A DNA stretch of 64,000 nucleotides from Klebsiella sp. RHBSTW-00484. GTDB taxonomy: Bacteria > Pseudomonadota > Gammaproteobacteria > Enterobacterales > Enterobacteriaceae. The notes beneath the pieces were generated by a model. It ran no database searches. It was not told the DNA's origin and was given only the letters and a program-made list of their open reading frames with translations. The position numbers and the translations under genes are program-made. Location of the stretch: the NCBI RefSeq assembly GCF_013705725.1, contig NZ_CP055481.1, positions 5,456,001 to 5,520,000 of the forward strand, given 5' to 3'. Shown piece after piece: positions 47,861 to 59,323 of the stretch. The stretch's first letter is position 1. Each line of letters starts with the position of its first letter.

Positions 47861-49516
47861 ATGAATACCCTTCCCCTTTGGTGGCAAAACGGCGTTATTT
47901 ATCAAATCTATCCGAAGAGTTTCCAGGACACGACCGGTAGCGGTATCGGCGATTTACGCGGCGTCACCTCACGCCTCGACTATCTGCAAAAGCTCGGCGT
48001 TGACGCCATCTGGCTGACGCCGTTCTACGTCTCGCCGCAGGTCGATAACGGTTACGATGTGGCAAATTACACCGCTATCGACCCGGCCTACGGCACGCTG
48101 GACGATTTCGACGAACTGGTGGCTCAGGCGAAGGCGCGAGGCATGCGTATCGTGCTGGATATGGTGCTAAACCACACCTCCACCGCGCACGCCTGGTTCC
48201 AGGAATCACTCAACAAAGAGAGCCCGTATCGCCAGTTTTATATCTGGCGCGATGGCGAACCGACCACTCCACCGAATAACTGGCGTTCCAAGTTTGGCGG
48301 CAACGCCTGGCAGTGGCATGCGGAAAGTGAGCAGTATTACCTGCATCTGTATGCCGTTGAGCAGGCGGACCTGAACTGGGAAAACCCAGAGGTGCGCGCG
48401 GAGCTGAAAAAGGTCTGTGAGTTCTGGGCCGATCGCGGCGTCGACGGCTTGCGCCTTGACGTAGTGAACGTGATTTCTAAAGGGCAATCCTTCCCGGATG
48501 ACCACCAGGGCGATGGTCGCCGTTTTTATACTGACGGTCCCCGCGCTCATGAGTTCCTGCAGGAGTTCAGCCGCGATGTGTTTACCCCGCGCGGCCTGAT
48601 GACCGTTGGCGAGATGTCCTCCACCACACTTGAACATTGCCAGCAGTACGCCTCGCTCGACGGCAAAGAGCTGTCGATGACCTTTAACTTCCATCACCTC
48701 AAAGTGGACTATCCCGGCGGTGAGAAGTGGACGCTGGCGCGCCCGGACTTTGTGGAGCTGAAGTCGTTGTTCAGCCACTGGCAGCAGGGGATGCACAATC
48801 GGGCCTGGAACGCGCTGTTCTGGTGTAACCACGATCAGCCGCGCATCGTTTCCCGCTTCGGCGACGAAGGCGAGTACCGCGTCCCGGCGGCGAAAATGCT
48901 GGCGATGGTGCTGCACGGTATGCAGGGCACGCCGTATATCTATCAGGGCGAAGAGCTAGGCATGACTAACCCGCACTTCACGCGCATCACCGATTACCGC
49001 GATGTAGAGAGCCACAATATGTTTATCGAACGCGCGGCGCAGGGCCAGGATGCCGATGAGCTGCTGGCGATTCTGGCGAGCAAATCGCGTGATAACAGCC
49101 GTACGCCAATGCAGTGGAATAGCGATGAAAACGGTGGCTTCAGCGCAGGCGAGCCGTGGATTGCGCTGAGCGATAACTATCACCAGATCAACGCCGAAGC
49201 GGCGCTGGCCGATCCGCAGTCAGTGTTTTATGCCTACCAGCAGCTGATTGCGCTGCGCAAAAGCACGCCAGTACTGACCTGGGGGGATTATCAGGATCTG
49301 CTGCCAGAACATCCATCGCTATGGTGCTACCGTCGCCAATGGCAGGGGCAAACCCTGGTTGTCATCGCCAACCTGAGCCGTGAGTTCCAGCGCTGGCAAC
49401 CGGAAGGCATCAACGGCGACTGGCGGTTGTTGATGAGCAACTACGCGGAAGCAGCAAATCGCCCATCTGACATGACCCTGCGCCCGTTTGAAGCAGTGTG
49501 GTGGTTGCAGGAATAA
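47861..49516 (+). CDS. treC: Trehalose-6-phosphate hydrolase TreC
   Basis: TreC splits trehalose-6-phosphate into glucose and glucose-6-phosphate. The 551-residue GH13 enzyme equals E. coli TreC. The catalytic aspartate lies in DGLRLDVVNVI, the glutamate in TVGEMSS, and the third acidic residue in NHDQPR. A start at 47801 would overlap treB and the hairpin, so ATG 47861, preceded by CAGGAACG, is chosen. Confidence 0.96.
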   Translation: MNTLPLWWQNGVIYQIYPKSFQDTTGSGIGDLRGVTSRLDYLQKLGVDAIWLTPFYVSPQVDNGYDVANYTAIDPAYGTLDDFDELVAQAKARGMRIVLDMVLNHTSTAHAWFQESLNKESPYRQFYIWRDGEPTTPPNNWRSKFGGNAWQWHAESEQYYLHLYAVEQADLNWENPEVRAELKKVCEFWADRGVDGLRLDVVNVISKGQSFPDDHQGDGRRFYTDGPRAHEFLQEFSRDVFTPRGLMTVGEMSSTTLEHCQQYASLDGKELSMTFNFHHLKVDYPGGEKWTLARPDFVELKSLFSHWQQGMHNRAWNALFWCNHDQPRIVSRFGDEGEYRVPAAKMLAMVLHGMQGTPYIYQGEELGMTNPHFTRITDYRDVESHNMFIERAAQGQDADELLAILASKSRDNSRTPMQWNSDENGGFSAGEPWIALSDNYHQINAEAALADPQSVFYAYQQLIALRKSTPVLTWGDYQDLLPEHPSLWCYRRQWQGQTLVVIANLSREFQRWQPEGINGDWRLLMSNYAEAANRPSDMTLRPFEAVWWLQE

Positions 49517-49544
49517 GTGACCAGGTCTGCAGAATCCTGTGGTC

Positions 49545-49682
49545 GGGTAAGGCGTTTACGCCACAACCTGGGAAAAACCTTCCCCGCTCGCGCTACGCTT
49601 AGCGGGGCTACAGGTTCACAGCCGTCTGCGGTCCGGTAGCCCTGACAGGCGCGTCAAGCGCCGCCTCCGGGAAGAAGACGGT
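49545..49682. repeat. REP/BIME-like cluster after treC
   Basis: Units such as GGTAAGGCGTTTACGCC, CCCCGCTCGCGCTACGCTTAGCGGGG and GACAGGCGCGTCAAGCGCCGCCTCCGGG are short GC-rich palindromes of REP type. They follow treC and precede a small open frame. A related cluster lies at 15500-15603. Confidence 0.6.
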
Positions 49683-49693
49683 AGAAGCATTAA

Positions 49694-49927
49694 ATGCGGT
49701 CAGCCGCAGACAGCGTCGCGCTGGCCTCCGGCGAGGCCGATGCTATTTTGCAAGGAGCCACCCTGCTGGCCCGCGTACAGGAAGCGACGATTTTTGCCCT
49801 CACCCCGGCTAATCATGCATTGAGCAATATGGCTTCCGCCCTGCTGCCGTTGCCTGAAAATGCGCAGACTGCGCGCTACGCCTTGCTGCTGCTGGTCGAC
49901 CTGCTTAACGATACGCTAATCGCCTGA
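49694..49927 (+). CDS. Small hypothetical protein, doubtful
   Basis: This 77-residue alanine/leucine-rich frame starts at an ATG right after the REP cluster, with a weak AAGAAGA ribosome binding site. The peptide (SVALASGEADAILQGATLLARVQEATIF...) has amphipathic helical character and vaguely resembles small DUF3077/DUF6124-type proteins, but I cannot assign it with certainty. Codon use fits the genome. The following 370 bases up to nrdD are non-coding. Confidence 0.45.
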   Translation: MRSAADSVALASGEADAILQGATLLARVQEATIFALTPANHALSNMASALLPLPENAQTARYALLLLVDLLNDTLIA

Positions 49928-50084
49928 AATCCCTCTTATCAGTCTGAGCAATAGCTGTTCAGGTCCAATTTTTGCTTATTAAATAGGCAGATAAATTTAC
50001 ATTAAGCGCTAGCGCCCATCATTGCTACTCTCCTCTTTTTACTTTGTTCTGCATCAATAAAATTGCAAACATCTTTGATGCAAA

Positions 50085-50132
50085 GCACTACATATAGAAC
50101 TTAAAATGCGTCCCGGCCCTACATATTGTATT
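50085..50132. promoter_or_regulatory. Two NrdR boxes upstream of nrdD
   Basis: CACTACATATAGAAC (50086-50100) and CCCTACATATTGTATT (50117-50132) match the NrdR palindrome consensus ACACWATATATWGTGT. Their centres are 32 bases apart, three helical turns, as is usual for NrdR pairs. They lie 166-213 bases before nrdD. Repression by NrdR with ATP/dATP is inferred. Confidence 0.72.
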
Positions 50133-50297
50133 AATAGTCTATTATGTCACCACAACCCATCGTAGTCTGGCGGTGATGGGATGTGGATAAAAAGGGCCGG
50201 AATCGAAGGGAAGCGGCGGCAGCAGTAGCGTCTCATGACTTCGGTTGACCTTCCGCCACTGTGGATAACCTGTTCTATAAAAAAGTATGGAGTGATC

Positions 50298-52436
50298 ATG
50301 ACACCGCATGTGATGAAACGCGATGGCTGTAAAGTGCCGTTCAAGTCAGAGCGCATTAATGAAGCAATTCTACGTGCAGCTAAAGCAGCGGGAGTCGATG
50401 ACGCAGACTATTGCGCCACCGTCGCAGAAGTCGTTAGCCAGCAAATGGAAGGCCGCGCCCAGGTTGATATCAACGAGATCCAGACCGCCGTTGAGAACCA
50501 GCTGATGTCCGGTCCGTACAAACAGTTAGCGCGCGCCTACATTGAATATCGCCACGACCGCGATAGCCAACGTGAAAAGCGTGGTCGTCTGAACCAGGAA
50601 ATTCGCGGCCTGGTTGAGCAGACCAACTCGGCCTTACTCAACGAAAACGCTAACAAAGACAGTAAAGTCATCCCGACCCAGCGCGACCTGCTGGCGGGTA
50701 TCGTCGCCAAGCACTACGCGCGTCAGCACCTGCTGCCCCATGACGTGGTGATGGCCCACGAGCGCGGCGTGATCCACTATCACGACCTCGACTATTCGCC
50801 GTTCTTCCCGATGTTCAACTGTATGCTTATCGATCTGAAAGGCATGCTGACCCACGGCTTTAAAATGGGCAACGCCGAGATTGAGCCGCCGAAGTCTATC
50901 TCTACCGCAACCGCGGTGACGGCGCAGATTATCGCTCAGGTCGCCAGCCATATTTATGGCGGCACGACCATCAACCGTATTGATGAAGTGCTGGCGCCGT
51001 TCGTTGCCGAAAGTTTTAACAAGCATCGCAAAATTGCCGAAGAGTGGCAGATCCCGGATGCCGAAGGCTATGCCCGTTCTCGTACCGAGAAAGAGTGCTA
51101 CGACGCCTTCCAGTCTCTGGAATATGAAGTGAACACGCTGCATACCGCTAACGGGCAGACGCCGTTTGTGACCTTCGGTTTCGGCCTCGGCACCAGTTGG
51201 GAATCGCGTCTGATTCAGCAGTCCATTCTGCGTAACCGCATCGCGGGCCTCGGTAAAAACCGCAAAACGGCGGTGTTCCCGAAGCTGGTATTCGCGATTC
51301 GCGACGGCCTGAACCACAAGTTTGGCGACGCTAACTACGATATCAAACAGCTGGCGCTGGAGTGCGCGAGCAAGCGCATGTACCCGGATATCCTCAACTA
51401 CGATCAGGTCGTGAAGGTAACCGGTTCGTTCAAAACGCCGATGGGCTGCCGCAGCTTCCTCGGCGTGTGGGAAAACGAAGACGGCGAGCAGGTTCACGAT
51501 GGCCGTAACAACCTCGGCGTTATCAGCCTCAACCTGCCGCGCATCGCGCTGGAAGCGAAAGGCGATGAAACTGCGTTCTGGAAACTGCTGGACGAACGTC
51601 TGCAGCTGGCGCGTAAAGCGCTGATGACCCGTATCGCCCGCCTCGAAGGGGTGAAAGCTCGCGTTGCACCGATTCTGTATATGGAAGGGGCCTGCGGCGT
51701 GCGTCTGAAAGCGGACGATGACGTTTCTGAAATCTTCAAAAACGGTCGTGCGTCGATTTCTCTTGGCTATATCGGCATCCATGAAACGATCAATGCGCTG
51801 TTCGGTGACGAACATATGTACGACAGCGCTGCGCTGCGCGAAAAAGGCGTCGCCATCGTTCAGCATCTGCGCGAAGCGGTAGACCAGTGGAAAGACGAAA
51901 CCGGCTACGGCTTTAGTCTGTACAGCACGCCGAGCGAAAACCTCTGCGACCGCTTCTGCCGTCTGGATACCGCCGAGTTTGGCGTGATTAAAGGCGTGAC
52001 CGATAAAGGTTATTACACCAACAGCTTCCACCTCGACGTGGAGAAAAAGGTAAACCCGTACGACAAAATCGATTTTGAAGCGGCCTACCCGCCAGTGGCT
52101 AGCGGAGGTTTTATTTGCTACGGCGAGTACCCAAATATTCAGCACAACCTGAGAGCGCTGGAAGACGTGTGGGATTACAGCTATCAGCACGTGCCGTATT
52201 ACGGAACCAATACGCCAATCGATGAGTGTTACGAGTGCGGCTTTACCGGCGAGTTCGAGTGCACCAGCAAAGGCTTCACCTGCCCGAAATGCGGCAACCA
52301 TGATGCCTCCCGCGTGTCGGTCACCCGCCGCGTCTGTGGTTACCTCGGCAGCCCGGATGCCCGTCCGTTCAACGCTGGGAAGCAGGAAGAAGTGAAACGC
52401 CGCGTTAAGCACCTGGGTAACGGGCAGATCGGTTAA
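50298..52436 (+). CDS. nrdD: Anaerobic ribonucleoside-triphosphate reductase NrdD
   Basis: NrdD reduces ribonucleoside triphosphates to deoxy forms without oxygen, using a glycyl radical. The 712-residue protein equals E. coli NrdD. It has an N-terminal ATP cone (residues 3-95), the C-terminal zinc site CYECGFTGEFEC / CPKCG, and the radical glycine in RVCGYLGSPDARPF (about residue 681). An in-frame start at 50235 adds 21 residues; ATG 50298, preceded by GGAG, is chosen. Confidence 0.97.
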   Translation: MTPHVMKRDGCKVPFKSERINEAILRAAKAAGVDDADYCATVAEVVSQQMEGRAQVDINEIQTAVENQLMSGPYKQLARAYIEYRHDRDSQREKRGRLNQEIRGLVEQTNSALLNENANKDSKVIPTQRDLLAGIVAKHYARQHLLPHDVVMAHERGVIHYHDLDYSPFFPMFNCMLIDLKGMLTHGFKMGNAEIEPPKSISTATAVTAQIIAQVASHIYGGTTINRIDEVLAPFVAESFNKHRKIAEEWQIPDAEGYARSRTEKECYDAFQSLEYEVNTLHTANGQTPFVTFGFGLGTSWESRLIQQSILRNRIAGLGKNRKTAVFPKLVFAIRDGLNHKFGDANYDIKQLALECASKRMYPDILNYDQVVKVTGSFKTPMGCRSFLGVWENEDGEQVHDGRNNLGVISLNLPRIALEAKGDETAFWKLLDERLQLARKALMTRIARLEGVKARVAPILYMEGACGVRLKADDDVSEIFKNGRASISLGYIGIHETINALFGDEHMYDSAALREKGVAIVQHLREAVDQWKDETGYGFSLYSTPSENLCDRFCRLDTAEFGVIKGVTDKGYYTNSFHLDVEKKVNPYDKIDFEAAYPPVASGGFICYGEYPNIQHNLRALEDVWDYSYQHVPYYGTNTPIDECYECGFTGEFECTSKGFTCPKCGNHDASRVSVTRRVCGYLGSPDARPFNAGKQEEVKRRVKHLGNGQIG

Positions 52437-52452
52437 TCCCGAGCGGTTTAGC

Positions 52453-52489
52453 CCCTCACCCCAACCCTCTCCCCACAGGGGAGAGGGAA
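52453..52489. repeat. Dispersed CCCTCTCCCC/GGGGAGAGGG hairpin repeat, second copy
   Basis: CCCTCTCCCC (52465-52474) and GGGGAGAGGG (52478-52487) follow CCCCTCACCCCAA, nearly the same as the copy at 7027-7068. It lies 28 bases after the nrdD stop, inside the nrdD-nrdG operon. Confidence 0.7.
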
Positions 52490-52553
52490 TCGCCCAGTAG
52501 TTGTTTTACCATTCGGAAGCCGTTCCCTTTACAAATGCAAAGCACGCCCAACG

Positions 52554-52681
52554 TTTTCGCAAAGCAATTAACGTCAGAGCAAGGCGGCAAACGAGGGAAT
52601 CCCCGGGAGCGTACATTAAGTACGTGACCGGGGTGAGTGAGCGCAGCCAACGCGGCTATGGCGTTAATTGAGAAGCGAAAA
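52554..52681. repeat. ERIC-like element between nrdD and nrdG, ending at the nrdG start
   Basis: The core (AAGGCGGCAAACGAGGGAATCCCCGG...ACCGGGGTGAGTGAGCGCAGCC) is ERIC. The ends differ from the standard TATAC type but are themselves complementary (TTTTCGC...CAATTAACG against CGTTAATTG...GCGAAAA). The last base directly precedes the nrdG ATG. Confidence 0.82.
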
Positions 52682-53146
52682 ATGAATTACCATCAATACT
52701 ATCCCGTTGATATTGTTAATGGCCCCGGCACCCGCTGCACCTTGTTTGTCTCCGGCTGCGTTCACGAATGCCCCGGCTGCTACAACAAGAGCACCTGGCG
52801 GCTAAATTCCGGCATGCCGTTTACTACCGAAATGGCCGATCGCATCATTGCCGACCTCAATGACACGCGCGTTAAGCGCCAGGGGATCACGCTTTCCGGC
52901 GGCGACCCGCTGCATCCGCAGAACGTGCCGGAGATCCTCAAGCTGGTTCAGCGCATCCGCGCCGAGTGCCCGGGCAAAGATATTTGGGTATGGACCGGCT
53001 ACAAACTGGACGAACTCAACGCCGCGCAGATGCAGGTGGTGGATTTAATCAACGTGCTGGTTGATGGCAAATTTGTGCAGGATTTAAAAGACCCGGCGCT
53101 GATCTGGCGCGGCAGCAGCAACCAGGTTGTGCATTATTTGCGTTAA
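52682..53146 (+). CDS. nrdG: Anaerobic ribonucleotide reductase activating protein NrdG
   Basis: NrdG is the radical-SAM activase that makes the glycyl radical on NrdD. The 154-residue protein equals E. coli NrdG and carries the iron-sulfur motif CVHECPGC (CxxxCxxC, residues 26-33) and LSGGDPL. A start at 52637 lies inside the ERIC-like element and adds 15 unrelated residues; ATG 52682 begins the family start MNYHQYYPVDIVNGPGTRC. GAGAAG, in the repeat end, is the likely ribosome binding site. Confidence 0.96.
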   Translation: MNYHQYYPVDIVNGPGTRCTLFVSGCVHECPGCYNKSTWRLNSGMPFTTEMADRIIADLNDTRVKRQGITLSGGDPLHPQNVPEILKLVQRIRAECPGKDIWVWTGYKLDELNAAQMQVVDLINVLVDGKFVQDLKDPALIWRGSSNQVVHYLR

Positions 53147-53163
53147 TACCAGCATGTCGCTCA

Positions 53164-54915
53164 TCAGTTAATTTTCACCAGACCACCTTTAATCACCAGC
53201 ATCCCGCCGCCTTCCACGGTCTGAGTGGCGCTGGCTTTGCTGGTGAGCGTGGCTTTCGCTTCGTGGCTGATGGTGGCGGCTTTCTGGGTCAGCGAGGCTT
53301 TCGCTTCACTGGCGATGTTGGTGGCATCCAGCTTCATGCTGCCCGACGCGCTGGCGTTAAGACCCGCCCCGCTCTTGATATCCAACGTTTTGCCGCTCTC
53401 CAGCGTTAGCGTACCGCTGACCTTAATCGTCAGATTGCCGTCGACGTTCAGGGTGTAGTTGCCCTTCACCTTATGCGTCTCGTCGCCGTCGATGGCATGT
53501 TCCTGATCGCCCTTCACCGTCACGCTGCGTTTATTTTTCACACTCAGAATCTCATCATGGCTAACGGTGGTTTTGCTGTCGTTGAGCACGGTGAGCTGGA
53601 AGTCTTTCTGCGCCTGCATCGCCAGCAGTTCGGCGTCTTTTTTGTCGTCGAAGCGCAGTTCGTTAAAGCCTTTTTCGCTATGGGTTTTTATCCCGGACTG
53701 GGTTTGATTCGCCGGAAGCGCATAAGGCAAAGCATTCGCGCCGTTGTACACGCAGCCGGTAATGAGCGGCTTATCCGGGTCGCCGTCGATAAAGCTCACC
53801 ACCACTTCCTGACCGATACGCGGGATAAACTGCGCGCCGAAGCCGTTGCCGCTCCAGGTGGTAGCGACCCGCAGCCAGCAGGAGCTGGTTTCGTGGTTTT
53901 TCCCGTCCCTGTCCCACGGGAACTGCACCTTCACTCGCCCCAGATTATCAGTCCAGATCTCTTCGCCGCTTTTGCCGACCACCGTCGCCGTTTGCGTATG
54001 CATAATCGGTTTCGGCGTGGCGCACTGCGGGCGATACGGCGTGGCTTTCGGGATGGCGGTAAAGCGGTTGCGGTAAAGTTCACCGTCGTATTCATGGCTG
54101 ACGGCGATGACCAGCCAGTCGATATTCAGCGCCTTATCGTCGTGATCGTTTAACGTGAACCAGTGCCCTGCCGCCAGCGCCGCGCAGTCGTTTTCGCCAA
54201 CCAGTTGTTTCGCCTGCGCGAACAGCGCCGCTTTCGGCTGCTCATAGCTGAAATCGCTGGTCTGGAACCCCTGCGAAGTCGCCTGCAAACGCAGCTGCGC
54301 CGAACGAATAATGCCGGTTTCCCGTGCGCCGCTTGCTGCGGCCTGATACTTGACTTTTTTATCGCCAGTAATCGGCGGAAAGGCGCTGTTATCATCCGCC
54401 AGCACCAGCGTATGCTTGCCCTCCGCATGAGTGAAAAACCAGAAAATCCCCTCCTGCTCCAGCAGCCGCGAGACAAAGTTGAAGTCGCTTTCGTTATATT
54501 GCAGGCAGTATTCGCGTTTTGCCGGTTTGGTTTTGAGCTGGAATGTGTAGTCGGTAAAACCACCGTCTTTAAACACCTTCTCGACGATCTCCTGCGCGCT
54601 GAGGTTCTGAAAGACGCGGTTATTGCTGGAGAGCGTCAACCACCACAACCACGGGCGCAGGACAAACTGATAGCGATCGGCATTACTGGACGCCGGAAGC
54701 TGGTGCGCTTCGGCAATCAGCCCGTCGTAATCGGCGTTGTTTATCGTGGCGGTAAGATGGGTCGCCAGCGCAGTATCAAGGGTTAACGGCGCGGAGCTGG
54801 TTCCCGAGACGGTAGCGGTGGTCAGGCCGTTAAGCTGGGAATCGGTCTGGGTGGTCGCAACGGTAAGGCCAGCTAGAGTTGGGGTGGTGAGTTTTATGAT
54901 GGTGGAATCTGGCAT
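53164..54915 (-). CDS. vgrG: Type VI secretion tip protein VgrG (TssI)
   Basis: VgrG trimers form the spike at the tip of the type VI secretion tube. The 583-residue protein has the gp27-like region (LWWLTLSSNNRVFQNLSAQEIVEKVF, LQYNESDFNFVSRLLEQEGIFWFF), the gp5 OB-fold (GRVKVQFPWDRDGKN, IGQEVVVSFIDGDPDKPLITGCVYNG), and the C-terminal beta-helix with short repeats (KGDQEHAIDGDETHKVKGNYTLNVDGN). No extra C-terminal effector domain is fused. It follows clpV after 12 bases and its stop faces nrdG. No effector or immunity gene lies directly beside it. Confidence 0.93.
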   Translation of the reverse strand: MPDSTIIKLTTPTLAGLTVATTQTDSQLNGLTTATVSGTSSAPLTLDTALATHLTATINNADYDGLIAEAHQLPASSNADRYQFVLRPWLWWLTLSSNNRVFQNLSAQEIVEKVFKDGGFTDYTFQLKTKPAKREYCLQYNESDFNFVSRLLEQEGIFWFFTHAEGKHTLVLADDNSAFPPITGDKKVKYQAAASGARETGIIRSAQLRLQATSQGFQTSDFSYEQPKAALFAQAKQLVGENDCAALAAGHWFTLNDHDDKALNIDWLVIAVSHEYDGELYRNRFTAIPKATPYRPQCATPKPIMHTQTATVVGKSGEEIWTDNLGRVKVQFPWDRDGKNHETSSCWLRVATTWSGNGFGAQFIPRIGQEVVVSFIDGDPDKPLITGCVYNGANALPYALPANQTQSGIKTHSEKGFNELRFDDKKDAELLAMQAQKDFQLTVLNDSKTTVSHDEILSVKNKRSVTVKGDQEHAIDGDETHKVKGNYTLNVDGNLTIKVSGTLTLESGKTLDIKSGAGLNASASGSMKLDATNIASEAKASLTQKAATISHEAKATLTSKASATQTVEGGGMLVIKGGLVKIN

Positions 54916-54927
54916 GGGGAATTCCTT

Positions 54928-57279
<2,352 letters not shown>

Positions 57280-57324
57280 TTTTGATTCTCCTCAAGATGC
57301 TGTTGGCGGCGGATGACTTCACCA

Positions 57325-57813
57325 TCAGCGACCTTTCTGGTCCATCGCCATATCCCAGACGGAAGAGCTGGTTCCCTGCTGGGTACCTGCCGATTTCTGA
57401 GCGGTGATTTCCCATTTGATTTTGGTAAAGTTCAGCGACATCGTTTCGACCGGCTTGCCGCCGGAACCACCGCTAACGCTCAGATGTGAGATAACAACGT
57501 TCATTAGGGTATACACGATAAACGGCAGCATTTTTCCGTCATCATTACGGCACAACGTCAGCACAGCCTCTTTAATCATTTTCCCGCAACAGCAGTACTC
57601 ATTGAGTCTCGGCGTGGAGAGATCGATAAATTTGGTCAGCGACATTTCACCAACATGCGCTCGCCCAGAGGTGCGCTCAGTGTTACTGACGTCGTTGGTA
57701 ACCTGCATCGCCACGTTATGGCTGAAGGACATTATTTCTATCTGATCTTTAAATCCATCAGCCTGGCTTTCGCCTTTAATGTCATCGCTCAGCTTTAAAA
57801 AAATCGCATCCAT
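57325..57813 (-). CDS. hcp: Type VI secretion tube protein Hcp (TssD)
   Basis: Hcp hexamer rings stack to form the inner tube. The 162-residue protein shows the family pattern MDAIFLKLSDDIKGESQADGFKDQIEIMSFSHNV, then the segment EMSLTKFIDLSTPRL, and VETMSLNFTKIKWEI near the C-terminus. It contains an unusual CCC run (NEYCCCGK). GGAGATAAACC precedes the ATG. It is the first gene of the leftward hcp-clpV-vgrG group. Confidence 0.92.
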   Translation of the reverse strand: MDAIFLKLSDDIKGESQADGFKDQIEIMSFSHNVAMQVTNDVSNTERTSGRAHVGEMSLTKFIDLSTPRLNEYCCCGKMIKEAVLTLCRNDDGKMLPFIVYTLMNVVISHLSVSGGSGGKPVETMSLNFTKIKWEITAQKSAGTQQGTSSSVWDMAMDQKGR

Positions 57814-57858
57814 GGTTTATCTCCTTACTTGATCAGATGGGGATGTCGATTGGCTGGA

Positions 57859-57985
57859 TATACCCGTCATACTTCAAGTTGCTTATGTGTTGGCTACGTG
57901 CGCTCACCCCAGTCACATAGTTATCTATGCTCCTGGGGACTTACGCCCTTGCCGCCTTTAAGCAACTCGAATTATTTAGGGTATG
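57859..57985. repeat. ERIC element upstream of hcp
   Basis: The 127 bases run from TATACCCGTC to TTAGGGTATG with core TGCGCTCACCCCAGTCACATAG...GCTCCTGGGGACTTACG and complementary ends. It lies 46 bases before the hcp start, so it probably overlaps the hcp promoter or leader. Confidence 0.93.
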
Positions 57986-58616
57986 AATCAGCTAAAAGCC
58001 CACCATCAACGGAAGTTCTTTTTCTTAATAATGCTACCTATTCTCCTGGCTCAGATTATTTTTATGCACAGATTCCTAATGCAGCTGAGTTTATGCTGAA
58101 TGTTCTCTGCATATTTAATATATTTTTAATGCAATAGTATTCCTTATGCTACTTCTGTCGTATTCTCATTCCCCAAAACAATATTTACGAATAGTTATAT
58201 GCAATATAAAAAACACAACAAAAAATAAATATCAACTTTATTTTTCACTTTTCACACCAAATCAATACATTTGATAAAAATCAATTAACCAAAAATTAAC
58301 CAATGAAAATCAATAACATAACCAAAAGAAAATCAAAATAATTATATTTACAAGCAAAATCATTCACCAAATCAATTTATGATATGTTAAAATTTTTATT
58401 CTGTAATATGTAATGAATAATGATTTGAATCAAAAAACAAACTACCGTCATTAATTATCTTCTTTATAGTGACATTCCCCTAAATAAATCAGAGAGATAT
58501 TAAAAGAATTTCACATATCGCCAGAATAATATCTCTCATTTTTTTAATTTTACTGAATAGCCGCTTTTCATTCTGGCAAAACTGCTTTCCGAACAGGAAT
58601 AATCAGGAGGAAAACG
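57986..58616. other. AT-rich gap between the divergent hcp and tssA genes
   Basis: The 630 bases are strongly AT-rich, with long A and T tracts around 58200-58450, unlike the GC-rich surroundings. No convincing gene was found; short frames here have no ribosome binding site. It probably holds the divergent hcp and tssA promoters and is the type of sequence bound by H-NS. Confidence 0.6.
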
Positions 58617-59018
58617 ATGGAGCATCTTCAGGCATTACTGGCCCCCATCCGGGCGGATAACCCATGCGGCGACTCCATCCGTTATTCACCGGAGTTCGAC
58701 CGGCTGGTCACCGCCCGACAGCAGGATGACGAAACGCTGCCCACAGGCGTCTGGCAAAGTCCTCCCCGGCGTGCGAACTGGGAAGAAGTTGCACAAATCG
58801 CCACTATGCTGACGGAGACGCTCAGTAAAGATCTGGTGGTCATGAGCTGGCTGGGCGAAGCGTGGATCAAGATTCACGGCTTAGCCGCTCTGCCCAATGC
58901 GCTGGCCCTGGTGACTTTGGCGCTGGAGCGCTACCCGGTGGAGTTGCATCCACAAATTAAAGAGGGTGACTATGATTATCGCGCCGCCCCGCTGTGCTGG
59001 ATGGCGCAGCATTATACC
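58617..59018 (+). pseudogene. tssA: tssA (ImpA-N family), 5' part, interrupted by an IS110-family insertion
   Basis: The frame starts at ATG 58617 after CAGGAGGAAA and encodes about 134 residues of the ImpA N-terminal domain (PIRADNPCGDSIRYSPEFDRL, LPNALALVTLALERYPVELHPQ). After AQHYT it enters the insertion sequence and stops at 59039. The 3' part resumes in the same frame at 60406. TssA organises baseplate assembly and sheath extension, so this T6SS component is broken. Confidence 0.85.
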
Positions 59019-59035
59019 GTATATGGACACCTCCC

Positions 59036-59299
59036 GTGATGCAAGCTATTTTTTGTGTGAGTCACCAGGGTAAGTTGCGTTCGTATATCCGGCCTCTCTT
59101 TCGGTACCGTCGTACCCGGGCCATGATGTGTTCTGCGCACCTGCTTCCTTTCGGGCTATCGGCTTTGCTTCGCAGGGAGCCTTCGGACAGGCCGGATTTC
59201 TCAGGTGCTGGTCTTACCGGTTACTCATCACGCTAAATCGCTTCGCAATCTCACGACAGGGTTACTGCTCTTTTTACTGCATGGCTCACGGGGCGTCGG
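59036..59299. ncRNA. Non-coding end of the IS, candidate bridge RNA region
   Basis: About 260 bases between the left subterminal repeat and the transposase stop hold no gene. IS110-family recombinases have been reported to use a structured bridge RNA encoded in a non-coding end of the element, and in the IS1111 group this is the end downstream of the recombinase gene, as here. Several complementary stretches are visible, but I did not fold the sequence. Identity and strand of the RNA are inference. Confidence 0.45.
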
Positions 59300-59323
59300 T
59301 TAACCGGCGACCCGTGAGCCATG
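59280..59323. other. Strong hairpin covering the transposase stop codon
   Basis: CATGGCTCACGGG (59280-59292) and CCCGTGAGCCATG (59311-59323) are perfectly complementary, and the loop holds a second palindrome CGGTTAACCG. The transposase TAA (59300-59302) is in this loop. It may protect the transposase mRNA end or form part of the bridge RNA. Confidence 0.65.

Noticed and set aside
50634-52412. A 592-codon open frame antisense to nrdD
   Set aside because: It is an antisense frame of a highly expressed, GC-rich gene; composition is that of a shadow frame and nrdD is complete and conserved.
57829-58137. A 102-codon frame upstream of hcp, containing [15 protein letters not shown]
   Set aside because: The same peptide appears in a frame opposite the pyrB 3' end (40427-40687); both are translations of the ERIC repeat core, not genes.
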